17,005 nucleotides of DNA. It comes from DASPPF01 sp032906705 (GTDB lineage Archaea; Thermoproteota; Nitrososphaeria; Nitrososphaerales; Gagatemarchaeaceae). The translations under genes and the position numbers were made by a program. A model generated the notes under the pieces. That model did not search any database. It saw nothing but the letters and a program-made list of their open reading frames with translations, and was not told where the DNA came from. The DNA lies in the NCBI GenBank assembly GCA_032906705.1, contig JAJTZC010000029.1, forward strand, positions 1 to 17,005, written 5' to 3'. How positions within the stretch are numbered: position 1 is the first letter of the stretch; the number at the start of each line of letters is the position of its first letter. Positions 7,803-13,115 of this stretch are shown here, one piece after another.

Positions 7803-8576
7803 TCAGTTCCCCTCCTGGTCGAGCGCGCGGAACCCGCTGGCTGTACCTGCCAGGGGCTGCATTGGGTAAGGAGACTCGACGCCTGGCAAGACGGGTTCCC
7901 CAGTCAACCTTTGGTAGAGAAGCCAAGTGGGTTTGTAGAAGGCGTGCGTGAACTTCGTGTAGGGTGCTGTGGCCAGGAGCGCCACTATAATCGCCATGTG
8001 CGTCCAGTAGACGAAAGGCGTTATCGAAGACACTCGTCCAAAGGCGTAGATGGCGTCTTCGGTGAGAAACCCGCTTGCGGCCGTGAACAAGAGGGCGACA
8101 AGGAAGTAGTCCGACCTGCTCAGGTGCCAGACTGAGCCGCTCTCCTGGTAGCGGGCGTAGAACATGGCTGAGCATCCGACGACCAGCAGAACGCCGCCTG
8201 CGTTCCCGAAGAGCTTCACCGGGTGGTCGAGCGGGAGCACGGCGCCCTCCGGCTTCATGAAGACGGCGAGCGTGGTTGCTACGACGGTGAAGACAAAGCC
8301 CCAGAATATGAGAATATGAGAACTCCACTTCGCCGTTCTGCAGGTCCGCAACGGCCTGGAGGCGCCCACGTCCAGCAACAGGACGGATATAGCTTGGGTC
8401 AAGAACCTCGGCTTTGCGGTCGCTCCGTCTGCAGCGGCCGCGCGAGCCTTGCCCAACCGCGGAAAATCAATAGAGCCTGACCTTATCCTCCAGACCATGG
8501 CTGCCGTTACGAAAGCAAGAAGCAGGAGGCCGCCGATGTCAATCACCTGGTAGGTCGGCAGTAGCGACTCGCTCAT
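7803..8576 (-). CDS. NarI/HdrE/QmoC-like cytochrome b membrane protein of the apr operon
   Basis: A 257-residue integral membrane protein with about five hydrophobic segments (near 10-29, 86-107, 120-141, 154-173 and 188-206). It resembles the membrane domain of QmoC, HdrE and nitrate reductase gamma. Histidines in or next to helices (H87 in SSHILIFWGF, H118 in DHPVKLFGN, H193, H211 in TKFTHAFYKP) are candidate heme b ligands. It lacks the N-terminal HdrC-type iron-sulfur domain present in true QmoC. It is the first gene before aprB-aprA-sat, so it probably passes electrons between AprAB and quinone, the role proposed elsewhere for Qmo or AprM. A paralogue lies at 14647-15501. ATG start; the operator-bearing promoter is directly upstream. 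Family call is good, partner is inferred. Confidence 0.83.
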   Translation of the reverse strand: MSESLLPTYQVIDIGGLLLLAFVTAAMVWRIRSGSIDFPRLGKARAAAADGATAKPRFLTQAISVLLLDVGASRPLRTCRTAKWSSHILIFWGFVFTVVATTLAVFMKPEGAVLPLDHPVKLFGNAGGVLLVVGCSAMFYARYQESGSVWHLSRSDYFLVALLFTAASGFLTEDAIYAFGRVSSITPFVYWTHMAIIVALLATAPYTKFTHAFYKPTWLLYQRLTGEPVLPGVESPYPMQPLAGTASGFRALDQEGN

Positions 8577-8584
8577 AGGTGAGT

Positions 8585-8598
8585 CATATCCGAATATG
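8585..8598. promoter_or_regulatory. Imperfect palindrome, putative ArsR operator (site 1)
   Basis: CATATCCGAATATG pairs with itself at 12 of 14 positions. It lies between the TATA-like box and ATG of the cytochrome-apr-sat operon, and about 40 nt upstream of the arsR TATA box. Its minus strand carries TTCGGATAT, also present at the site before hdrC1. This position fits repression of the apr operon by the adjacent ArsR-type protein. Binding is inferred. Confidence 0.55.
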
Positions 8599-8603
8599 TT
8601 GAA

Positions 8604-8611
8604 TAATTAAA
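8604..8611 (-). promoter_or_regulatory. TATA-like box of the cytochrome-apr-sat operon
   Basis: The minus strand reads TTTAATTA, centred about 31 nt upstream of the ATG at 8576. That spacing predicts a 5' leader of only a few nucleotides. Site 1 lies between this box and the start codon. Confidence 0.55.
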
Positions 8612-8634
8612 GTGTTTTCAGGTCGGGGGAATGG

Positions 8635-8643
8635 ATAAAAATA
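8635..8643 (+). promoter_or_regulatory. TATA-like box of the arsR gene
   Basis: ATAAAAATA is centred 29 nt upstream of the TTG start at 8668, predicting a leaderless or nearly leaderless message. It sits in the 91-nt divergent region shared with the apr operon. Confidence 0.55.
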
Positions 8644-8667
8644 CCAGTCGATATAGGCTGGTACGTT

Positions 8668-8991
8668 TTGAGCAAGGGGAAGAGCTGGGAAATGTACGAG
8701 GCTCACGCTGAATTCTGCAAGACCTTTTCGCACCCCATCAGGCTAGCGATCCTAGACAGCTTCCGAGATGGGGAGAAGACTGTGTCGCAACTGCAGAAGG
8801 AAATTGGCGTACGACAGTCGACTGTGTCGCAACAGCTGTCATTTCTGAGACGTCTGGGGATTGTCAAGCCAAGGCGGGAAGGCCGATTAGTCTACTACAA
8901 ATTGACTGACCAGAGGGTCTTCAAAGCCTACGACCTCGTCGACCAGGTAGTTCGCGAGACAAGATTCGTGCAAGCGAAGATAGTAACTTAG
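8668..8991 (+). CDS. ArsR-family winged-helix transcriptional regulator
   Basis: A 107-residue winged-helix protein. FSHPIRLAILDSF (residues 20-32) is the typical ArsR helix, TVSQLQKEIGVRQSTVSQQL is the helix-turn-helix with the recognition helix, and GRLVYYKL forms the wing. The arsenic/metal motif ELCVC is absent. Only one cysteine is present (C17), whereas the sulfur-sensing members SqrR, BigR and sHdrR use a cysteine pair. The TTG start is supported by the TATA-like box 29 nt upstream. The gene diverges from the apr operon and sits amid sulfur-transfer units whose promoters share a palindromic half-site, so I infer it represses this island until reduced sulfur is present. The effector cannot be told from sequence. 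Confidence 0.9.
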   Translation: MSKGKSWEMYEAHAEFCKTFSHPIRLAILDSFRDGEKTVSQLQKEIGVRQSTVSQQLSFLRRLGIVKPRREGRLVYYKLTDQRVFKAYDLVDQVVRETRFVQAKIVT

Positions 8992-9043
8992 ATTCCTCTC
9001 GTAGGGAGTGGTTCGGACGGAGAGGGCCAAGGATACTGCCAAA

Positions 9044-9064
9044 GCCGCCGCCAAAGGTGGCGGT
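9044..9064. terminator. GC-rich hairpin between convergent arsR and dsrE3
   Basis: GCCGCCGCC and GGTGGCGGT, separated by AAA, form a 9-bp stem with two G-U pairs on the RNA. It lies in the 94-nt region between the ends of arsR (8991) and dsrE3 (9086), where a bidirectional transcription end would be useful. There is no long T-run, so archaeal termination at this point is only a possibility. The rest of the intergenic stretch shows nothing clear. Confidence 0.4.
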
Positions 9065-9085
9065 CTGAAACCGCGTTTCTTGGTC

Positions 9086-9589
9086 TTAGATGAAGAGGGT
9101 TACGGCGCCCGTAGTCGCCCAGTCCAGGAACGTCGACGCGCCCACTATGTCGTCGGTGAGGGGTATTAGGTCACTCTTCTTCATGTCCATCAAACCCATT
9201 GTCGGGGAACACGCGTGGAACTTTGCTCCCATATCCTTGGCTTGTTGCATCATCTCCGGGATCGTGGGCCAGTATCTCTTGATCTTGCCTTTCATCATCT
9301 TCGTTGCCATCGCGGTCATTCCTGGGATCATGCCTAGTATGTTCGGCATCGGCAAGGCCGGGTTACCTACCGAAGCGAGCTTCGTCTTTGTATGATGCCT
9401 TCTGTCCAATAGCCTCAGCCCCCAGAAGGTAAAGTAGATGTCTACGTCCATGCCTGAAGCCGCGGCAGTCGTAGCCAAGATCATTGGCGGGTAAACTTGG
9501 TCTATGGTGTCTTTGGTGACTACTAGGACTAGCCTGGTTGCCCTCTTCTCCTTCTCCACTTCTCTCGTCTGTTGGGCACTTAGGGTCAT
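9086..9589 (-). CDS. dsrE3A: DsrE3-type sulfur carrier protein (DsrE/F family, COG2210-like)
   Basis: A 167-residue soluble DsrE-fold protein. LVLVVTKDTIDQVYPPMILA begins the first strand and helix, YFTFWGLRLL is a hallmark of the DsrE2/DsrE3 group, and the only cysteine, C127 in FHACSPTMGLM, matches the conserved reactive cysteine position. Methionine-rich segments in the middle are common in this group. No long hydrophobic helix typical of DsrE2 is evident, so DsrE3 is favoured. It lies 5 nt after tusA, as in Metallosphaera, where a DsrE3A/TusA pair was shown to mobilise thiosulfate from tetrathionate. The ATG at 9589 is chosen because the longer frame back to 9688 overlaps tusA. Likely role: passing sulfane sulfur or thiosulfonate to TusA for sHdr. 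Confidence 0.85.
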   Translation of the reverse strand: MTLSAQQTREVEKEKRATRLVLVVTKDTIDQVYPPMILATTAAASGMDVDIYFTFWGLRLLDRRHHTKTKLASVGNPALPMPNILGMIPGMTAMATKMMKGKIKRYWPTIPEMMQQAKDMGAKFHACSPTMGLMDMKKSDLIPLTDDIVGASTFLDWATTGAVTLFI

Positions 9590-9594
9590 GCTGT

Positions 9595-9864
9595 TTACTT
9601 CAGCCTCTTGATGAGGAACTTGTAGACTATCGGATCGCCCTGCTCCTCGTCCACGCCAAGGAGCTGGTTGCCGGTCATCCTCGCCCATGCAGAGATGTCG
9701 GGCTTTGAACCAGGGTCTGTTGCCACGACCTCGAGAATCTGACCGACTTTGATTTGCTTGATTGCCTTGCTAGTTTCTATGACTGGAACAGGACAGAGTT
9801 TGCCTTTGGTGTCTAGGACCTTCTCCGCTCTTTCCTGAATCGAGGTCAATCTGCAGGAACACAT
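9595..9864 (-). CDS. tusA: TusA-family sulfur carrier protein
   Basis: An 89-residue TusA-like protein. The signature LDTKGKLCPVPVIETSKAI holds the CPxP motif with reactive C24, followed by an amphipathic helix and VGQILEVVATDPGSKPDI, the standard TusA core. It would carry persulfide or thiosulfonate sulfur in the cytoplasm and deliver it to sHdr. The longest frame starts at ATG 9864, but that ATG lies inside the putative operator and only about 17 nt from the TATA-like box. A TTG at 9849 (84 residues) fits the roughly 30-nt TATA-to-start spacing seen at other genes here and may be the true start. That would remove the odd extra cysteines C2 and C4. It forms a two-gene unit with dsrE3. Confidence 0.92.
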   Translation of the reverse strand: MCSCRLTSIQERAEKVLDTKGKLCPVPVIETSKAIKQIKVGQILEVVATDPGSKPDISAWARMTGNQLLGVDEEQGDPIVYKFLIKRLK

Positions 9865-9877
9865 TCGAATAGTCGAA
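9864..9877. promoter_or_regulatory. Imperfect palindrome, putative ArsR operator (site 2)
   Basis: TTCGAATAGTCGAA pairs at 12 of 14 positions. It sits directly downstream of the tusA TATA-like box, where a bound repressor would block initiation. It shares the half-site TTCGRATA with sites 1 and 3, and on the minus strand TTCG-N2-TATTCGAAT matches site 3 closely. Confidence 0.58.
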
Positions 9878-9885
9878 TATTTAAA
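9878..9885 (-). promoter_or_regulatory. TATA-like box of tusA-dsrE3
   Basis: The minus strand reads TTTAAATA, the best archaeal TATA consensus match in the window. It is centred about 32 nt upstream of the TTG at 9849 and about 17 nt upstream of the ATG at 9864, which argues for the shorter TusA. Confidence 0.6.
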
Positions 9886-9941
9886 TCTGATTTGGAGTTT
9901 TAAGCACAGACAGCGTTAAGGAGTATCCTCAGGTCGTGGAA

Positions 9942-10402
9942 TTAGGGGACTGAGCCGGATTGTACGGAGCTGGATTCAGAGAGGACGCCGGCGAATGACG
10001 TTATGACTTCGTCGACGCGGACGTGCGGCTTCCATTCGGTGAGGTTCGCAACCGGCGGGCACCCAGGGGGCGGAACGCACAGCTCGTTGAGCTTGTCAAC
10101 GTCACTTTGAANNNNNNNNNNNNNNNNNNNNNNNNNNNNNNNNNNNNNNNNNNNNNNNNNNNNNNNNNNNNNNNNNNNNNNNNNNNNNNNNNNNNNNNNN
10201 NNNNNNNNNNNCTCTCGTTGTACCAGCCATACTTCGCGCTCTTCACCCTTCCTCTTACGAGGCATTCGTCGTTCACCCACAAGCGCAGCAGTTCCGGGAG
10301 CTCCCCGCTCTCTACCCGACGGAACAAGTCTTCCTCGCGTCTGAAGTTCTCCTCGGGGTCAGTCGTCGTATCACGCAGAACTAAGATGTGCCTTTCCGTT
10401 AT
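9942..10402 (-). CDS. Lipoate-protein ligase-like protein, interrupted by assembly gap
   Basis: Two pieces of one gene flank the N gap. The upstream piece reads HILVLRDTTTDPEENF, then LPELLRLWVNDECLVRGR, the opening of lipoate-protein ligase A-like proteins where an RxW segment and a C-V-x-G-R strand shape the lipoyl pocket. The downstream piece, QSDVDKLNELC then PVANLTEW and VDEVITSFAGVL, fits the end of the same domain. About 120 residues are visible against the usual 230-270, so the gap hides a substantial part. Frames on the two sides differ, showing that 100 N is a placeholder. The frame opens after the lbpA stop with no ATG, GTG or TTG before the conserved region; AGGTGG precedes an ATA at 10402. 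It would lipoylate the adjacent LbpA. Confidence 0.75.
10112..10211. other. Assembly gap of 100 N
   Basis: Exactly 100 undetermined bases, a conventional scaffold placeholder. It lies inside the lipoate ligase gene, and the reading frame does not continue at this length, so the true gap size is unknown. Confidence 0.98.
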
Positions 10403-10417
10403 ATTCCACCTATGTGG

Positions 10418-10867
10418 TCAAGGTGTGGCATCAGCCTTGTTGCATTCAACACCCCATTCTTCGATGATTGGTTTGTACTTCTCGATGGCATCCTTCCCGG
10501 GAGTCAAGAGGTTCACTTCGTCGGCTAGCTTGTCGGCCGTCAGCTTGACGACCCAGTTGGCGTACGAATCCTTGTTCATGAGCGATGGTGTCGCGACGAC
10601 CTCCCGATTCACTTCGGAGACAGTTCCCGAAAGGGGGGCCCTCATAGGACCCATAAATTTGGCACTTTCGACCGTGGCAAGAATCGCGCCCCTGTCAACC
10701 CGAGTTCCGACGTCCTTCACCTTGAGGAAGATGACCTCCCCGGCGTACGCTTGCGCGGGTTCGGTCGCCCCTACAGCCGCCGTCTGCCCCTCGACCCTCA
10801 CCCATACGTGGAACCCCATGTCGTAGAGCAGGTCTTCGGGAACCCTACACCCCTTGTATGACTGCAA
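10418..10867 (-). CDS. lbpA: Lipoate-binding protein of the sHdr system (GcvH-like)
   Basis: A 149-residue GcvH-fold protein. The lipoyl-lysine is K70 in TVESAKFMGPMRAPLSG, the E-S-x-K motif followed by the AP-x-SG turn. The N-terminus MQSYKGCRVPEDLLYDMGFH resembles LbpA, the lipoyl proteins dedicated to sulfur oxidation, rather than glycine cleavage H protein. No gcvP or gcvT is nearby. The TTG at 10867 is chosen because it is the first start after the upstream dsrE stop (16 nt) and GGTGG lies 8 nt before it; a longer frame to 10975 is dsrE shadow. In the sHdr model the lipoyl arm carries sulfur through oxidation to sulfite. Next gene is the lipoate ligase. Confidence 0.92.
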   Translation of the reverse strand: MQSYKGCRVPEDLLYDMGFHVWVRVEGQTAAVGATEPAQAYAGEVIFLKVKDVGTRVDRGAILATVESAKFMGPMRAPLSGTVSEVNREVVATPSLMNKDSYANWVVKLTADKLADEVNLLTPGKDAIEKYKPIIEEWGVECNKADATP

Positions 10868-10883
10868 CGAACGCCACCGTGCT

Positions 10884-11258
10884 CTAGAAGTATAGCACGG
10901 CGGTTTCTGGGTCGGCCGCCATCTCAAGGAGTGTGGCCGAGCCGGCGAACACTGCACCGTCCAGCAAATCCTCATCCTTCATCTTCCAGATCACCTTTGC
11001 GGCCGTGCTGCAGCAGAGCAGCTTGACACCACTGTGCAAGGAAATGTCAATCACTTTCTTCAGAGGTTCTCCGTCCTCCGTCGTTCTTATGTTCTCCGCA
11101 GCTCCCTTCCTTATGAGAGTGGGTCCTTCTGCAAGGAAGAACATAGTTGTGTCGAAGCCCATGGCTGAGCTAGCGTTAGCGTAGTAGAAGGGCGAGAAAG
11201 CCTTCTTCGGTTCGTTTGCTCCCGTACTGACGACGAACAGGTACTTCTTGTCTGTCAA
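10884..11258 (-). CDS. DsrE-family small sulfur-transfer protein
   Basis: A 124-residue DsrE-fold protein, distinct from the one at 9086-9589. KYLFVVSTGANEPKKAFSPF begins the first strand and helix, FDTTMFFLAEGPTLI is the second strand region, and the C82-C83 pair in VKLLCCSTAAKV lies where DsrE proteins carry their reactive cysteine. It probably accepts or hands on persulfide sulfur to TusA, LbpA or sHdr. The TTG at 11258 is supported by a TATA-like box about 28 nt upstream. It heads the dsrE-lbpA-lipoate ligase unit and diverges from hdrC1, sharing the promoter region and operator site 3. The subgroup (DsrE3B or another) is not certain. Confidence 0.87.
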   Translation of the reverse strand: MTDKKYLFVVSTGANEPKKAFSPFYYANASSAMGFDTTMFFLAEGPTLIRKGAAENIRTTEDGEPLKKVIDISLHSGVKLLCCSTAAKVIWKMKDEDLLDGAVFAGSATLLEMAADPETAVLYF

Positions 11259-11282
11259 GACTTCGACGATTCCTCTAAAACG

Positions 11283-11290
11283 TTATATAA
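11283..11290. promoter_or_regulatory. Palindromic TATA-like box shared by divergent dsrE and hdrC1
   Basis: TTATATAA is a perfect palindrome. Its centre is 28.5 nt from the dsrE TTG (11258) on one side and 29.5 nt from the hdrC1 ATG (11316) on the other. One TATA-like element could therefore serve both genes, each with a nearly leaderless message. Confidence 0.55.
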
Positions 11291-11294
11291 CAAC

Positions 11295-11308
11295 TTCGGA
11301 TATTCGAA
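11295..11308. promoter_or_regulatory. Imperfect palindrome, putative ArsR operator (site 3)
   Basis: TTCGGATATTCGAA pairs at 12 of 14 positions. It lies between the shared TATA-like box and the hdrC1 ATG. It combines the TTCGGATAT of site 1 with the TATTCGAA of site 2, the strongest sign that the three sites are one motif. Confidence 0.6.
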
Positions 11309-11315
11309 TTCCTGA

Positions 11316-11817
11316 ATGTATGTTGCCAAGACCGTGAAGGTCGCTTCACGACTTGCTGGGCTGAACGAGGAGGGTTGGCATTACTCAGGCCTGCCAGGTC
11401 TCCAGTGGGAAGCGGAGAACGCCAGGAAGGCGGACCCAAAGGTGATGCGAGAGATCGTCGATGAGGTCTCTACCGATCCGAGGTTTGGAGAATTCTATAA
11501 TTCCTGTTTGAACTGCGGCAACTGCACGGCAGTCTGTCCTCCGTTCCAACTAGTCGATTTCGCGCCGAGAATCGTCGTTCAAAAGGTGATGGCCGCCAAG
11601 GACGAGCCAGAGCTTCTCTACCAGATGATGGACCAGTACATCTGGTCATGCTANNNNNNNNNNNNNNNNNNNNNNNNNNNNNNNNNNNNNNNNNNNNNNN
11701 NNNNNNNNNNNNNNNNNNNNNNNNNNNNNNNNNNNNNNNNNNNNNNNNNNNNNTCTCAGAGACGTTGCTGACATGGTCGAAGAGGCAGGCGAAGAACTCG
11801 GAGTGAAGGCTGGCTAG
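11316..11817 (+). CDS. hdrC1: sHdr iron-sulfur subunit HdrC1, interrupted by assembly gap
   Basis: An HdrC-type subunit expected to carry two [4Fe-4S] clusters. The 113 residues before the gap contain CLNCGNCTAVCP (C64, C67, C70, C74) and end WSCY, the start of the second cluster motif (usually CYSC...CP), which is lost in the gap. After the gap the end LRDVADMVEEAGEELGVKAG is in a different phase, so the 100 N are nominal and an unknown number of residues is missing. The protein would relay electrons between HdrB1 and HdrA or outside partners. ATG at 11316 agrees with the TATA-like box 29.5 nt upstream. It is the first gene of the hdr operon, 1 nt from hdrB1. Confidence 0.85.
11654..11753. 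other. Assembly gap of 100 N
   Basis: Exactly 100 undetermined bases inside hdrC1, at the start of its second cluster motif. The frames on the two sides are out of phase by one, so the gap length is a placeholder. Confidence 0.98.
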
Positions 11818-11818
11818 A

Positions 11819-13111
11819 ATGGTGGAGAGTCCGGCGCTCATCATGGGAAGGGGCGAAGAAGTTGAGTTCGCGCCCAATGATCTGAAGCTCTTAGAGAAGC
11901 TCGCGGCTGAAAGGAAGGCGACCCTTGCATACGGCAAGGTCGAAGACTATCTCAGAATGCTCGAGAAGATGAAGGAGCTCGAGAAGAGCGGCGAGATAAT
12001 CGTCCATCATGTTGGTGAGGAGTACCAGCCTGTAACGGTAAGAACGTTGAGCGGACGTGCGAAGAAGATTCCGACGGTCGAACTCTGGCAGCACAAGTCT
12101 TGCGGTCAGTGTGGGCACATACCAGGATACATCTCGGCGCTCTACTGGATCATGGCCGAACTCGGAATTCCATTTGTGGACGACACAAACCAGACCTCGT
12201 GCACTGCTTGGAACTACTACGGGTCTGGAACATCCAATGCGGTGGCCCTCTCGGCGGTCTTCGCTAGGAATATGCACGTGGCGTGGGAGAAGAACGCATA
12301 CCCCCTGGTTCACTGCGGGACGAGCTACGGAGACTACAAGGAGTGCAGGTACCTGATGGTCATGAGCAGGGAGATAAGGGAGAAGGTGAAAGCTATCCTG
12401 AAGAAGGTTGACCGGGAGCTGGTCATTCCAGAGGAACTCGTCCACTACAGCGAATGGCTGCACGTAATGCGCTGGGAGCTCAAAAAGAGACAGAAGTTAG
12501 ACGTTTCCGGCATCAAAGTCGCAGTCCACGCTGCTTGTCACACGTACAAGCTGATGGCCGAGGACTTCACCTACGATGAATCGATAATGGGAGGCCGCCG
12601 GCCCGCGCCAACGACGAGTGTGGCGATGGCGCTTGGCGCCGAAGTCAAGGAGTACAGCACCATGTCGGATTGCTGCGGTTTTGGCTTCAGGCACATCCTC
12701 ACGGAGCGGGAGATCAGCCGGTCGTTCGCCTACTTTAGAAAGATACAGCCGATAGTCAGAGAAACGAAGGCAGACGTGCTTCTGGTTCATGACACGGGCT
12801 GTGTGACCACCCTAGACAAGAGTCAGGTAGTGCCCCTGGCCCACGGTTACCAAGAGACGGTCCCGGTGATATCGGACGCGCAGTTCGCGGCACTCGCGAT
12901 GGGCGCTCACCCATTCAAGATATGCTATCTCCATTGGCACCTCGCCGACTGGAAGGGGCTTTTGGACAAGATGGGGATAGACTGGCAAAAGGGAGAGCAA
13001 GAGTACAGGGATTACGTCCAGAAGGTCAAGGAAGGGATGAAGCCGGTCTTCATCACACCGCCCGAGCGCAAGCTCAGCCCGAGGATGCCGAGGAACGCGC
13101 AGTCGAAATGA
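11819..13111 (+). CDS. hdrB1: sHdr catalytic-type subunit HdrB1 (CCG-domain protein)
   Basis: A 430-residue HdrB-like protein with two CCG-type regions. Region 1 has C95 and C98 (HKSCGQCGH), C128 (TSCTAWNYYG), C166 and C176; the usual CCG is reduced to a single C. Region 2 has C240 (HAACHTY), C285-C286 (SDCCGFGF) and C328 (DTGCVTT), where the last CxxC lacks its second cysteine. In methanogen HdrB such regions bind noncubane [4Fe-4S] clusters that cleave the heterodisulfide; here the substrate would be LbpA-bound sulfur. About 90 residues of charged, helical N-terminal extension (KLLEKLAAERK, YLRMLEKMKELEK) are additional to methanogen HdrB. ATG at 11819 lies 1 nt after hdrC1. No second hdrB follows. 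Confidence 0.86.
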   Translation: MVESPALIMGRGEEVEFAPNDLKLLEKLAAERKATLAYGKVEDYLRMLEKMKELEKSGEIIVHHVGEEYQPVTVRTLSGRAKKIPTVELWQHKSCGQCGHIPGYISALYWIMAELGIPFVDDTNQTSCTAWNYYGSGTSNAVALSAVFARNMHVAWEKNAYPLVHCGTSYGDYKECRYLMVMSREIREKVKAILKKVDRELVIPEELVHYSEWLHVMRWELKKRQKLDVSGIKVAVHAACHTYKLMAEDFTYDESIMGGRRPAPTTSVAMALGAEVKEYSTMSDCCGFGFRHILTEREISRSFAYFRKIQPIVRETKADVLLVHDTGCVTTLDKSQVVPLAHGYQETVPVISDAQFAALAMGAHPFKICYLHWHLADWKGLLDKMGIDWQKGEQEYRDYVQKVKEGMKPVFITPPERKLSPRMPRNAQSK

Positions 13112-13115
13112 GAGC

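Noticed and set aside
4260..8576. Sulfate reduction as the purpose of sat-aprBA
   Set aside because: No dsrAB, dsrC or full qmoABC is seen in the window, while sHdr, LbpA, TusA and DsrE proteins are; the oxidative direction is favoured but not proven.
10023..10826. Plus-strand open frame of 267 codons across the gap
   Set aside because: It crosses 100 N and is antisense to lbpA and the lipoate ligase, which have clear family motifs.
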